Below are positions 49,201 to 60,527 of a stretch of 64,000 nucleotides of DNA, piece after piece. A program made the translations under genes and the position numbers. This DNA comes from Dryas octopetala (Eukaryota; Streptophyta; Magnoliopsida; Rosales; Rosaceae). The first letter of the stretch is position 1; every line of letters starts with the position of its first letter. The notes beneath the pieces are model-generated. The model did no database searches. It saw nothing but the letters and a program-made list of their open reading frames with translations, and was not told the DNA's origin. The stretch spans positions 7,599,228 to 7,663,227 of the forward strand of contig OY992833.1 of the NCBI GenBank assembly GCA_963921425.1, in the 5' to 3' direction.

Positions 49201-51255
49201 AGTTGTGTTTGGCCTTGTATTTCACGACCACAAAATTAAGGCACTACATGTTGCCTTCCGTAGTATATATCATTTCCAAGATAGATCTTATTAAATACAT
49301 GTTGTCTCGGCCTATCATTAGAGGCCGGATTGGAAAATGGACAATGGCTTTGTCCGAGTTCTCATTTAGATACGTGCCCCAGCAATCGGTCAAGGGCCAA
49401 GCTTTGGCTGATTTTTTGGCTGCCCACCCTAGCGTTGAAATAGAAAACATGGAGTCGTTTGAGATAGTGTCGCACTTTTTGATTCCATGGAAGTTATACT
49501 TTGATGGGTCGAGTACCACGGCTGCATCTGGGGCCGGAATTGTGCTTATTTCCCCAGGAAGTTTCAGAGCACAATATGCCTTCCCATTGGATTTCACATG
49601 TTCAAATAATCAAGCTGAATATGAGGCATTAATTATCGGCCTAGAAATTCTGAGAGAACTGGGGGCAACCAACGTAACAATCATGGGTGACTCCATGTTA
49701 GTGATCAAGCAGTTAACCGGGGAGTACAATTGTTATAGCACGGTGTTGTTGGAATACCGCGAAATGGCCATGCAATTGATGGACGACTTCGATGAAGTTA
49801 GCATAGAGCATGTGCCTCGAGACTTGAATTGGGAGGCCAATGAATTGGCCCAACTTGCATCCAGCGTGCACCTATCGTTGGCCGAGAGATTTTTTAAAGT
49901 AGAAAGAAGATCTTTACCTTCAGTCGAAGAAAGGGGTTTGTTGATTAGAGCGATACCGTCAAACGTTACCCCAGAAGATTGGCGTCATCCTCTTCTTCAA
50001 TACCTTAGACGTCCAACCGACAAGCACAACCGACGGATAAGACTTCAAGCAAGAAACTATGTGATTATGAACGATGAATTATACATAAAAGGGTTTGACG
50101 ACTTGCTTCTGAGGTGCTTAGGAAAGAAGGAGGCCATGCAAGTAATGACTGAAGTCCATGATGGAGCATGCGGTGCTCACCAACCCGGAATCAAGATGAG
50201 GTGGTTAATTAGAAGACATGGCTATTATTGGCCAACTATTCTAAAAGATTGTATCACGTACGCAAAAGGATGCCAGCCTTGCCAGAGGCATGGTCCGGTC
50301 CAGCATGTGCCCGCTTCAACCTTGAACCCCATAATCAAGGCTTGGCCGTTTAGAGGTTGGGCTATGGATGTGATCGGAGAGATTCACTCATCGTCAGGCA
50401 AGGGCCATTCCTATATCTTAGTGGTCACTGACTACTTCACTAAGTGGGTCGAGGCTGTGCCTTTGAAGAAGGTATCTCAAGTGGAGGTTATTCAATTTGT
50501 GAAAGAAAACATCATTCACCGTTTTGGCCTGCCCGAATCCATTACTGCTGATCGGGCAAAATATTTCATTGGGGCGGATGTCAAGGCATTCATGGAAAAT
50601 AATGGGATTAAGTTGTATCATTACACCCCATATTACGCCCAAGCCAATGGCCAAGCAGAGGCCAGTAACAAGGTTATCAAGAGTATCATTCAAAAAGCTA
50701 GCTATAACGGACAAGCCAAAGAAATGGCACGAAATTTTGTCCGAGACCTTGTGGGCATATCGAACGTCAAGGAGATCGGGAACATGAACAACACCGTTTG
50801 CTTTAACATATGGGCATGATGCGGTTTTACCTATGGAGATGGCAGTCAAATCCTTACGGGTCGCCCTCCAAGAAAGTTTAACACCGGATGAGTACACCCA
50901 AGCCATGGTTCAAGAACTCGAAGAGTTGGATGAATCGAGATTGAAAGCCTTGGATAACTTGAAAATTCAAAAACAAGTAGTAGCAAGAGCGTATGATAAG
51001 AAAACAAAGGCCAAAAGCTTTGGAGAGGGCGATTGGGTTTGGAAAACTATCTTACCTCTTGGTGTGCATGACCGGAAATTTGGAAAATGGTCACCCACTT
51101 GGAAGGGACCATTTGTCGTGGACAAGGTGTTGGAAAAGGGGGTATATCATTTGAAAGATTATGACGGTCAACTTCATGAGGCCCCGATCATTGGCCGATA
51201 CTTGAAGAAATATTACCCGACAGCGTGGGAATTGATGGAGAGAGGAAATGAATAA
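49201..51255 (+). pseudogene. Tat polyprotein remnant: RNase H end, second RNase H, integrase
   Basis: The first part (LYFTTTKLRHYMLP to KGQALADFLAAHP) is the end of the original RNase H and tether. Then comes the additional archaeal-type RNase H typical of Tat elements: YFDGSS (Asp), NQAEYEALIIGLEILRELGA (Glu), MGDSMLVIKQLTGEYN (Asp) and the NWEANELA end. The integrase has the zinc-finger His/Cys set (VHDGACGAH ... CQPCQ) and the core acidic residues in WAMDVIGEIH, ITADRAKYF and NGQAEASNKVI. A frameshift near 50720 and an in-frame TGA near 50787 break the end. The C-terminal part from about 50790 (LTYGHDAVLPMEMAV to KYYPTAWELMERGNE) is otherwise clear and stops at 51255. The apparent start inside the preceding LTR is accidental. 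Confidence 0.92.
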
Positions 51256-51452
51256 TAAAAATAAATTTGAATTGTCAAGGTCAACTGGAGTGCACATATA
51301 TCATGGGACGGTTGAAATAAAAAAAAACAAATAGGGCCAAGAATGGCCTAATATCCCAAAATAGGCCGGAATCGGCCTGCCAAACACGAAATATCTAAAA
51401 TGGCCAAAATACATCACAAAAGGGGCCGAAAGCTACATGAATGAGAAAAGAT
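51256..51452. other. Spacer between converging polyprotein and PMD gene ends
   Basis: About 200 bp with several GGCC and CGGCC motifs (51335-51430). The two coding regions end towards each other here. No terminator-like signal can be named with certainty. Confidence 0.4.
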
Positions 51453-54139
51453 CTAAACCGGGTGAAAGAGCCCAAGGACTGCAGTACTAATCAGTTGCAA
51501 CAGATAGCGAATCGAAGCCTCGGCAGTCGCGTGCTCTCCCTCAAGTCCCTGAAAAGAGGCTTGCTCCCCGGTAAGACTCTTAAGCTTGAAAATGCATGGC
51601 TGGATCCCTTGGGACTCTCTATCCTCCTCGGCTGCTAGCTCGGTCAACTCGAGCTCAATCTCTCTCTTTTTGTCCATCAACTTCTGCCGACGGAGACACC
51701 GCTCTAGTTTCTTCTTGTACTTCTCCTCTAATTCACCTTGAACAATCTGGATCTGAGCGGGAAGCCGTCGTCCTGCCTCAAGGCGACTAGAAATACCTAA
51801 GTATCGGTCTAGAGCAGACCGGAATGCAGGCATCATCTGCTCAACCATAGTCGCGGTGGTAGACTCCAATGCACCAGCCTCAGCCAATTGCCTAAGAGAT
51901 GTGTGAAGGCTCGTTTGGTAAGCCTCGCCAATCATGGCCCTAGGCTCCCGATCGAACAGATCTCGAAATGTGGCATAGAGGTCAGGAGACTGAACACCAG
52001 TGGAAGCAGGTGTGCTGGAAGAGGCCGTGGGAACAGAGGTGGCAGCAAGGAGATCATCGACCCCCTTCCAAATATCATCACTTGAACATGCAAAACCCTA
52101 CACCAGAGGGGGATAAGTCAGAATATGTGCTAACCAAGTTAAAAAAAAAAAAAAAAAAAAGAACTATAGTTGTAAGAACTTTGAGTTCGGCAAACTTACA
52201 TCATGAGGTTGAGCAAATAGGCCGGAATCAATAATGGTGGAGGCATCATTCTGACCCGCGGCCACCTGAAAGGTAAAAAGGGTTTTTTTTTTTTAGAAAC
52301 GTTTTGAGCAAGCGAAATTGAAAGTTGATAAGAAAAGAAAAGCAGAAGCTCACCACGCGGCCAATAGGAATAGAGGATCCTACCTCGGAATGACCTGAGT
52401 GAGGCAAAGATGCCATCATAGGTTGGCCGCCATCGGCCTGAAAGCGAGCATCTCGATCAATAGTATAGTCCTATAATACAATATCAAAAAATAAGGTGAC
52501 AGAGCATAAGTATGAACAAAGAATAAAAGTACAATTATAGGACTTACCTCTGCATGGCCGGGAGAGCTAGCGGTATCAGTAACTGGTGCATCAACAGTTA
52601 TGGTCTCGGTGTGAGTAGGGACATGGCCTGATGTGCTCGTCTCCTCAATCGGAGCCTCAGAAGAGGTAGAACTTAAACGAGCGGAAAACTGAATCACTGG
52701 GCTCGCTACCTACCAAGGATAGTCAAGGGATGAACTTAGTTGAACCCAAAAGAATTGAGATAGACTTCAAAGAAATAGCTCAGTCAACTTACCCGCGGGT
52801 CAGGCAAGGTGATAAACTGAATTGTCGGGCTGTCGTCAGGAGCAGATTCCATCACTACGGTAGTGTCCGTTTGGCCGTGTTTGTCGGTTGGAGGAGTGGT
52901 TGTGACAGAAGAACTCGGGCTCTAAAATAAAATTTAAAAAAAAAAAAAAAAGGTCATGCTTAAATAAATAAAGAACGGCCAACAAACAAGCATACGCCAA
53001 CAAAGTCAAGAAACAAACCTGGCGAACGGATTTCTTGGGTTGCTTGGTAGGAGCTTGGTCGGACAATTCCTCTTGATCGCTCACTTGATCTGCAAAGAGA
53101 AGGCCAACCAAGGTTAGGAAAGCTTGATACCATGAATAGTGGAAAAATCAATAGACAAGAGCCTGACCCTGGGCGGGAGCTTTGCGTTTAGTTGCCGCCA
53201 TTTTGAATCTTCCTTTGGGTGGCGGAAGGATTGGAATACCCTTGATCGGCCGAGTACCTAGAGCAAGCAAAAGATTTAAAAAAAATATATTAATATATAT
53301 ATGGGTAAGTCGGCCTACCTTGGACTTCTTGTGATTCATAGTTGGCCTGGCCGGAATGGATGTCATATGTGGCTCCTCTTACTTTATCCGCTCCAACCCC
53401 ATTATTCCCCCTTCTAGTAGAACCTATAAAGACAAGAAAACGGTTAGAATTGTCAACTAGATATAAGGGAAGAATAAGGGAAAATAGAAAAGTGGGAAGA
53501 ATGCATACCCAAAGTTTGGTCCTCGTTGGTTGCCTTGGAGGGCTTGGATTTGGTTGTTTTCTTGTAGTTTGCCGACACCGGGCAAGAGGCAAATACAATA
53601 TCGGCCTTATCTTTGGCCGGGCTGCTAAACCATGATTTTGTGAAGTCTACCCACCAAGAGGTAAACTCGGACGACACACTGAAGTCAACATCTCGAAACG
53701 GCACTTCAAATTTATCCAAAAGGCCATTGTTGTTGGAAATCAATCGGTCCATCGATCCATCACTGAGTTGAGCTCGCCAAACCTCATGTAAGTTTGGGGA
53801 ATATATGTTTGGTAACGGAATGGCTTGTCTAAAACCAAATTGGCCGCCCACGGCCGGGGTCCAATAGAGCTCACCTCACTACAAGAATATTGTCAATAGA
53901 TATCACCCATTTTATATCAGATTTGAATGTGACTGATATTATAAAAATTATAATATCAGATAATTTTTTAACTGATTTCTAAACTTTATTAGATATCACA
54001 TGGTTTTTTTCAACTGATATATAATATTGTCATTTTTCTAAGAACTTATAAAGACATCAGTATAAATTGTTAACTGATATCTTAAAACAACACTTATAAT
54101 TTTTTTATCCTAACACTGATATGTAATGTGTTTTATCTG

Positions 54140-55375
54140 ACTTAAATTTTTTTGTCCTACTCCCAAGTCCCAACACTTAGACATATACAGAATATACTAA
54201 AAATTAGATCTATCTCTCAGCTCACTTCGATCTCGATCTGTCTCTCGATCTCTCGCAAATTCCATCTCGCAAAAACTGTCTCAGCTCATCAGTGTCACAC
54301 ACTCATCGTCGGAGTCGCCGTCGCCGTCGCCACTCCAGGCCCAGACTTCATTGTGAGTTCGTCTGTCTCTCTCACTCTCACTTCTCTGTCACTCTCACTT
54401 CTCTGTCTCTCTCTCACCCTCTGACTCTTAGCCTCTCCATTCACAGACGTCAAAGAACAACCTGACCAGTCGCACCCCAGCCTCTCTCTTGCCATCGCCG
54501 CCACCGCTTGAAGATCCTTTCGACAGGTGAAGTATGAATTTCTGGGTAAATTAGTTTCTGAATTTTTGGGTAAATGAGTTTGCTCACAAGGGCGTTTTCT
54601 GTGTAAATTTGTTTGGGTAAATCAGTTCCTCAGTGATTTCTGCAAGGATCTGACTGGCATCCAGCAAATTCAGGTTCGCTCTTAATTTGGCTTGCCCTTA
54701 CTCATAGGAAGGACATGCTGTGTAAACTGGTGTTGCATCTATGTATTTTGACCAGTTCAATTAGTATTTTCAACTGTAGTTCCATCTATACTTGGTAGAA
54801 CATTTCTAGGCCTTAATTTTCAGCTTGGTTGTGATAGTTAATAGTATAACCCTGCTATTGTTGTTTAGTTTACTGTAGTGGGTTGCAAAATTTCTAGAAT
54901 TTCAAGGTTAATGCCACTTCTGTGCATATCATGTGCTATTGGCATATCAGATCGTGTTTTTTGGCATTATTCGGTTTTGGTGGCTGTTTTGGATTTCTGG
55001 TCAAATTTAATTAAGAAGCACTTATGATGTGGGTCACTGCACATTGTTAGTTGTCTACTTGCATCCCTTTTCTTTAGTGTCTTTCTTGTTGAAAAATTTA
55101 AAGTTAACAACTGATCATTTTGTTTCTAGCAAGATTTAAACTACATGTATGTTTATGGCATGGGAGAATAGTTCTAAAAAAGTTTAAATCTAACTTTGTA
55201 TCACGGAGTCTTACCTATGTCAGATATAAGTTATCAAAATTGAAAAGGGAAAATTATCGGAAATGTTATGTGCAATGCCCCTTGGAAAACTAAATGGGCT
55301 GTTCAATTTCTCTTGCTCACTGATTGGTCAGCATTCAGTTGGCAATTGACTTACTTTGCTTTTACTGTCATTCAG
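54140..55375 (+). other. CACTA interior before the Rab exons
   Basis: A CT-rich, GC-richer patch (54190-54535) looks like a 5' leader and ends CTTTCGACAGGTGAAGTATG, a good splice donor context. The following DNA to 55375 looks like intron sequence and could be the captured gene's own intron. Its coding potential is unclear. Confidence 0.4.
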
Positions 55376-57893
55376 TGGGATACTGCTGGACAGGAACGAT
55401 TCAGGACTATAACAAGCAGTTACTATCGAGGAGCACATGGGATAATTGTAAGATTTCCTTTCTTGCCTTTTATTTTATTTTATTTTATTTTTTTGACGGG
55501 GATGGGTTTGGGGAAAATTAATTGTCACAATAGATCTCTAGCCCTGGTAAAATTATCATGTCCCCTTAAATGGGTTATATGCACATGATTCTGTTGCTGG
55601 CTTGTGACTTACAAGTTGCTTGTTTCTTATGCAAATCATTCATGATGCTTCAGCTACAAATGTAACTACAGTTTTATTTATCATAAACTGTAAGAATTAT
55701 CTGCATGGAACACCACAGGTGACTATTTAAGTGTATTATCCATCATTATGCTCCAGTCCATGAACATCATTTGAATATTAATTAGACCTTGATTTGTCAA
55801 CAGAAATTTTAATCTTTGAAATTGCTGAAATTAAGTGCTAGAATGGCTAAGAAAAAAATATTATTAGACTGAAATAATATAAACAGTAAATGATTTATGT
55901 ATATGAATGAGTATCTATTCGGATTTTTATGCCAATTTCATTGTCATTATGTTTATGGAATACAATTGCGAATTATTGGTGAGTGAGTGGGACACATCCA
56001 TATTGTCTTGCTGTATGACCACATGGTTCTTGGTGAAAGAATGGTGAAAGAGCATCTTGTAAAGATCCTGCGGGTTCAGTAAGTTTCTGTTGATGAATCA
56101 AACTTGCACGATCAGGTTACCTGAAAAATGTTACAATTGTTGATGCAGATTATTGATACATCTCTGTGTATATTTTCTTTTTTCTTCTTTAAATCAAAGA
56201 GCAAAACATCATCTTAACTATCTTTCTTCTTATCAAAAAAATCTTAACTATCTTTCTTTCCTTTCTATGTGAAAGTCAGTCGTAGATGAAAGTGATTTAT
56301 TTTGAAGCTATTCTACAACATTAACTATGCGTCATTTTTGGATCTTACCACCATTGGAAACACCAGTATCTTATATTGATAAGAAAGATGATGCGGTAGT
56401 TTCTCATAATAATGTATGTGTGATTTCAGTCTTTCATGTGAATCAAAGAGTCTTAACTGTATTGGAATTTGGAACTGCAACAGATTGTCTATGATGTTAC
56501 TGAGATGGAGAGCTTCAATAATGTCAAGCAGTGGCTGAATGAGATTGACAGATATGCAAATGACAGTGTGTGCAAACTTCTAGTTGGAAATAAATGTGAT
56601 TTAGTTGAGAACAAGGTTGTTGACACACAAACGGGGAAGGTATAGATTGTTGTTTAATTGCACAAACATTTATCAATAAAATTAAAAAAATTCTGAATTG
56701 TTTTGTTTTTTTAATTGCTGATTTTGTTCAGCACACACTTTTTGGGCAATTAATATGCTCACTCTCCTAATGCAACAAACCTGTTCGATAAAACTGTTAT
56801 TGATGTTGTTGCATAAAACTGTTCCATATAGTACCTTTATATATATTTATATGCATGCACCACTATGAATCCATACCGCATACTCAGTGAGTATTTGACG
56901 CATTCTTTGCTTGCTTTCCCAACTGTAATTTCCCACTTTAACATGTTCCAGTTTTCACTTTGATTGACAGCTGTGTAGTCAAGGTTCTTTATGTGAAATT
57001 AAAATGAATGAAGAAGGAAGGAATAAAACTCATGCATGCAGTGCCACTTTATAAATACCAATAAATAAGGAGCTGGCTTCAATCTGGTCATGACCTTTAC
57101 TACATTTATGTTACCTCTTAGGATATGTTTCAGTCTTATACCCGTTCTGTTTCCAGACCATGGAGTCTTTCTATCTTTCCCATCCTCTTGGCCAAACAAT
57201 TGACAATCCATTCTTTCTCAATCCTAGAACTGTCAAAGTCCAAATATGCCGGGCAGTGCGTGGGTGCAGGTCGTACCTGTTTTGTATTGTGATTAGTTTT
57301 GGATGGTTACCATCCCTGATCCCAAGTGCCCCTTAATATTTAGCAAGACCATTGAAGTAAAAGTAATTGGTTAGAGTTGAAAGACTTAGTAGTCCTGTTG
57401 TTTAGACAACATCTTTGCATCGGAAATCTTTTAGGAGTAACTTGAGTGTACATTGAACTAGTTTGTATATGAATGATCTTATTTATTTTATAATTATGTG
57501 TTTATTAGGTTCATTTTAGACCTCGGAAAAGATGAAAACAGAAAATATGGGAATGGCAGACAGTCAGATTAAAGAAGTTTCCATGTTTTCGTTATGTTTG
57601 TTACATATGACAATGGTTTATATAGCAAACCTTCTTTGGTACAAAGATGTGTGCTTGCAAGTGCCAAAATGAAATTCAAGTAAATTTAAAAAGTATATCA
57701 GAGTGATTTTATTTTATTTTAATTTAAAGCGATTAGTAATTGATTGTTGGGGTTTAACCTTTTTTTCCTGTGCCTAAATGAACTGTAGGCTTTTGCTGAT
57801 GAGCTTGGGATCCCTTTCCTCGAGACAAGTGCTAAAGACTCAATCAACGTTGAGCAGGCTTTCTTAACCATGGCTGCTGAGATAAAGAAAAAG
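55376..57893 (+). pseudogene. RABD1-like (Rab1) GTPase fragment captured by CACTA
   Basis: Three exons with standard splice sites join in frame. 55376-55447 starts [20 protein letters not shown] (G3 box and switch II). 56484-56639 has [20 protein letters not shown] and the G4 box GNKCD. 57789-57892 has the G5 box ETSAK, with [19 protein letters not shown] after it. The sequence is typical of plant Rab1/RABD proteins, which act in ER-to-Golgi transport. The exons for the P-loop, switch I and prenylated C-terminal Cys pair are missing, so it cannot be a working GTPase. The coding frame is unbroken and introns are kept, which points to capture of genomic DNA. Confidence 0.9.
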
Positions 57894-58174
57894 TAAAACC
57901 ACTAAACAACTCTTTCATGCTATGATCTCTTGCCTGACAATTTGTTGTTATAAATTTCCTTGCCAGAATAATAGTTTCCAAGCATGATAAGAAAATATCT
58001 GGAGTAGGCAAATCGCAGATCGCTTTCATATGGGCAAATCAGATCGTGTTTTTTTACTTCCATACAATTCTGGGTAAGTTTCTGAAATTACTTATCTATT
58101 GATTAATTTAAAGCAAATTGTTTTCATATGGGCAAATCAGATTGTACTTGCTGATTAATGTTAACCTTTTCAAG
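57894..58174 (+). other. Joining segment between Rab and Ulp1 parts
   Basis: CATATGGGCAAATCAGATYGT occurs at about 58027 and again at about 58127, and a related TATCAGATCGTGTTTTTT at 54945. It is non-coding as far as I can see. Confidence 0.4.
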
Positions 58175-59421
58175 GGCACACTGGATTTTGACCATTATCA
58201 ATGAAGATAAAGATGCAGTTTTTATCATGGACCCTCTTCCGAAGCAAACCCATGACAAAGAGTGGATGGCAATTGTCAACAAGTAAGACTTTACTTTTAT
58301 TTGATTCATTGTAACCACTCTTTTTTTCCCCAGATTTATATACCATCTTTGTTTCAAGACATATAATTAAAATTTTCAATTTTTGTTGATTAAGTGCTAT
58401 TAGACACTTTAATGGACTCACGGGTAGGACAACTAAGAAAACGCCCCAGTGGAGGCATCTATTCGTAAGTCCTCAACCTTTAATGTCATTAACCTTAATT
58501 TTATTTGTCTGACAAGTCCACATATGCATATGGCTTGAATATTAACTGTGTGCCATTTTTTTGGATATATCATGCATAGTGTCCAAAGCAACCTGGTGGT
58601 GTTGAGTGTGGTTACTATGTGATGCAGTACATGAAGGAAATTATTGAGGATACCAACCTTGATTATGTGACCAAGGTCAGATTTCCAATTAATAAAAAAA
58701 ATATCTACCCAAGCTAGATTGTATTGCGTTTGTGTTGTTCATGCATTTGGATTAAATACTTAAAAGTATGGTTTGTAATATATGCAATTGAATAATCTGA
58801 TCTGCCTTTTATCCTTTAAGTGGTTCAATAAACAATGTAGAAACTGCATGCATGCATACCCAAATTTTTGACTAAGTTCAACTTGGAGAAACTGCATCTT
58901 TGATGTTTGAGAGAGAGGTATTTGAAATTAATGTGAAAGTTAGAGTGGAGAACCTCTGAGAACCTCTGCTGCTTTGTGTCATATTGTTACTATATATTAT
59001 TAATTTGAAACAGGGTTGCAACTACAGGGAGAAGGAATATTTGGTGCTTTTCTTATAGTGTGGTCTCTTTTCAAGGATAAGCAATTTTCTTAAAAGCACA
59101 CATATGCATGAAGCAAGGAAATGGGAGGGTTGTTAGGCAGCAACTCATTTTCTAGTGCTGCTATTGTCCATTCAACTACTCTGACTTGCTTTTATTCTTT
59201 ATGCATATGCATGTTTAGTTGAAAATTGAGATTAATAAGGCATGCATGTATTCAGTATATAGAACTTATGAGATCAATGAATTTGTGATTAAATTAAAGA
59301 ATATATGTTCCTTTGATGTTTTTAGTGGTCCAATATGAAGACCAAGCGAAGTGGATACACACAAGATCAAATAGATGAGTTGCGTGTGGAATGGGGAGAT
59401 TTTCTGAACAATTATCTTTAG
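58175..59421 (+). CDS. Ulp1-like (C48) protease C-terminal part in CACTA
   Basis: Four exons join in frame: 58175-58282, 58395-58464, 58580-58675 and 59326-59421, ending in TAG. They carry AHWILTIINEDKDAVFIMDP (catalytic His and Asp), then NGLTGRTTKKTPQW, then CPKQPGGVECGYYVMQYMKE with the oxyanion Gln and nucleophilic Cys, and last QIDELRVEWGDFLNNYL. All four expected catalytic-site residues are present. Such domains are common in plant CACTA and Mutator-like elements, where they are thought to derive from SUMO or other ubiquitin-like proteases. The N-terminal half is absent. Whether it is spliced to the Rab exons is unknown; the direct junction would not keep frame. Confidence 0.75.
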
Positions 59422-60527
59422 ACCGACAAGTTAATTGGTAGGTGGTGTGCATTTTGCCTTTTTTGTGGATAGAAGAAAGCTGTCGTGCATGCTCATTTTT
59501 TGTAAAGCATGGAAGAAGATTGAAGATTTGGTGCTTTTAATTAGATCATACATGCTGCCATGACTATTTTGTAAAGGATGGCAGAATTGAAGATAGAACT
59601 AGCTAGCTAGCTAGACATAGTGCTGATTTGCAGATTAATTAGGCTAGGTGCTGTCATGTTATTTTGTACATGTGGGCAGCGTTTGGTACATTGTTTTGGT
59701 TTTGTAAAGGTCTTAACAAGCAGGGTTTAGGCAATATTGCCTTAGTTATTAGGCTGGTGGCATGGTATGTTTAGACCTCTACAAAACAAAAAATATATAT
59801 ATGGTTATCTTGTTGGATATTTGTATTGTTATTGGTGATTATGTACATGTAGGCAGCTTTGAATATTGTTATTGGTGATTATTGAAATATATGGAATGAG
59901 AATGCATGGAAGATTTTATGGCTGCACAAATTTATGTACAGGCTCAAATTTATGTATTCATATCATTTTTTAGGTGAAAAAAAACTGATATAGCAAGTTG
60001 TATTCCAATTTTCTTTTGTGAAATCGACATACTAAACGATATCAGTTTTAGACTAATAATTGATATTTTATAACGCTTTGATATCAGGTTCTTTCTCAGA
60101 TCTGATATAAAAACAATATTTAGATATCAGAACCTATTCCATACCTGATATTGATATCAAGATTATATATATCAGATTCTACTATAGACCTGATATTGAT
60201 ACTATAATTTTATATCATATTCTACCTCAAACCTGATATTGATATCGAGTTATATGTCAGTATTAGTATCCAATACGATATCTATTGACCAATTCTGTTG
60301 GTACTTGGATTTTATAGATATCAGAAATAATATCAAATTGGATATCCATTTTGTATTTAGGATATCAGGTTGAAAAAGAAAAATGATATAATAAACAATG
60401 TTTACATATCAGTTTAAAACTGATATCTAAAATACCATACATTAGATATCACGACGCCCTATATCAGACGGCTACCCAAATAGATATCAGTCCACGACTG
60501 ATATCTATCGACATTTTTCTTGTAGTG
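59422..60527. other. CACTA right end, non-coding
   Basis: This is AT-rich 3' flank of the Ulp1-like gene followed by dense subterminal ATATCAG/CTGATAT repeats and the terminal inverted repeat. Confidence 0.7.

Larger units (their letters stand above)
53877..60527. mobile_element. CACTA transposon carrying Rab and Ulp1-like gene pieces
   Basis: It starts CACTACAAGAATATTGTCAA and ends ACATTTTTCTTGTAGTG, the inverted CACTA terminus, with CCT duplicated at 53874-53876 and 60528-60530. Both ends (about 53895-54130 and 59965-60515) are packed with GATATCAG/CTGATATC motifs, the subterminal repeats usual for En/Spm elements. The 6651-bp interior has exons of a RABD1-type GTPase and of a C48 protease. 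No TNP2-like transposase was seen, so it would need help to move. It lies in an exon of the PMD gene. Confidence 0.93.

Noticed and set aside
55376..57893. A working Rab1 gene
   Set aside because: P-loop and switch I exons and the prenylated C-terminus are missing, and the unit lies wholly within a CACTA element.
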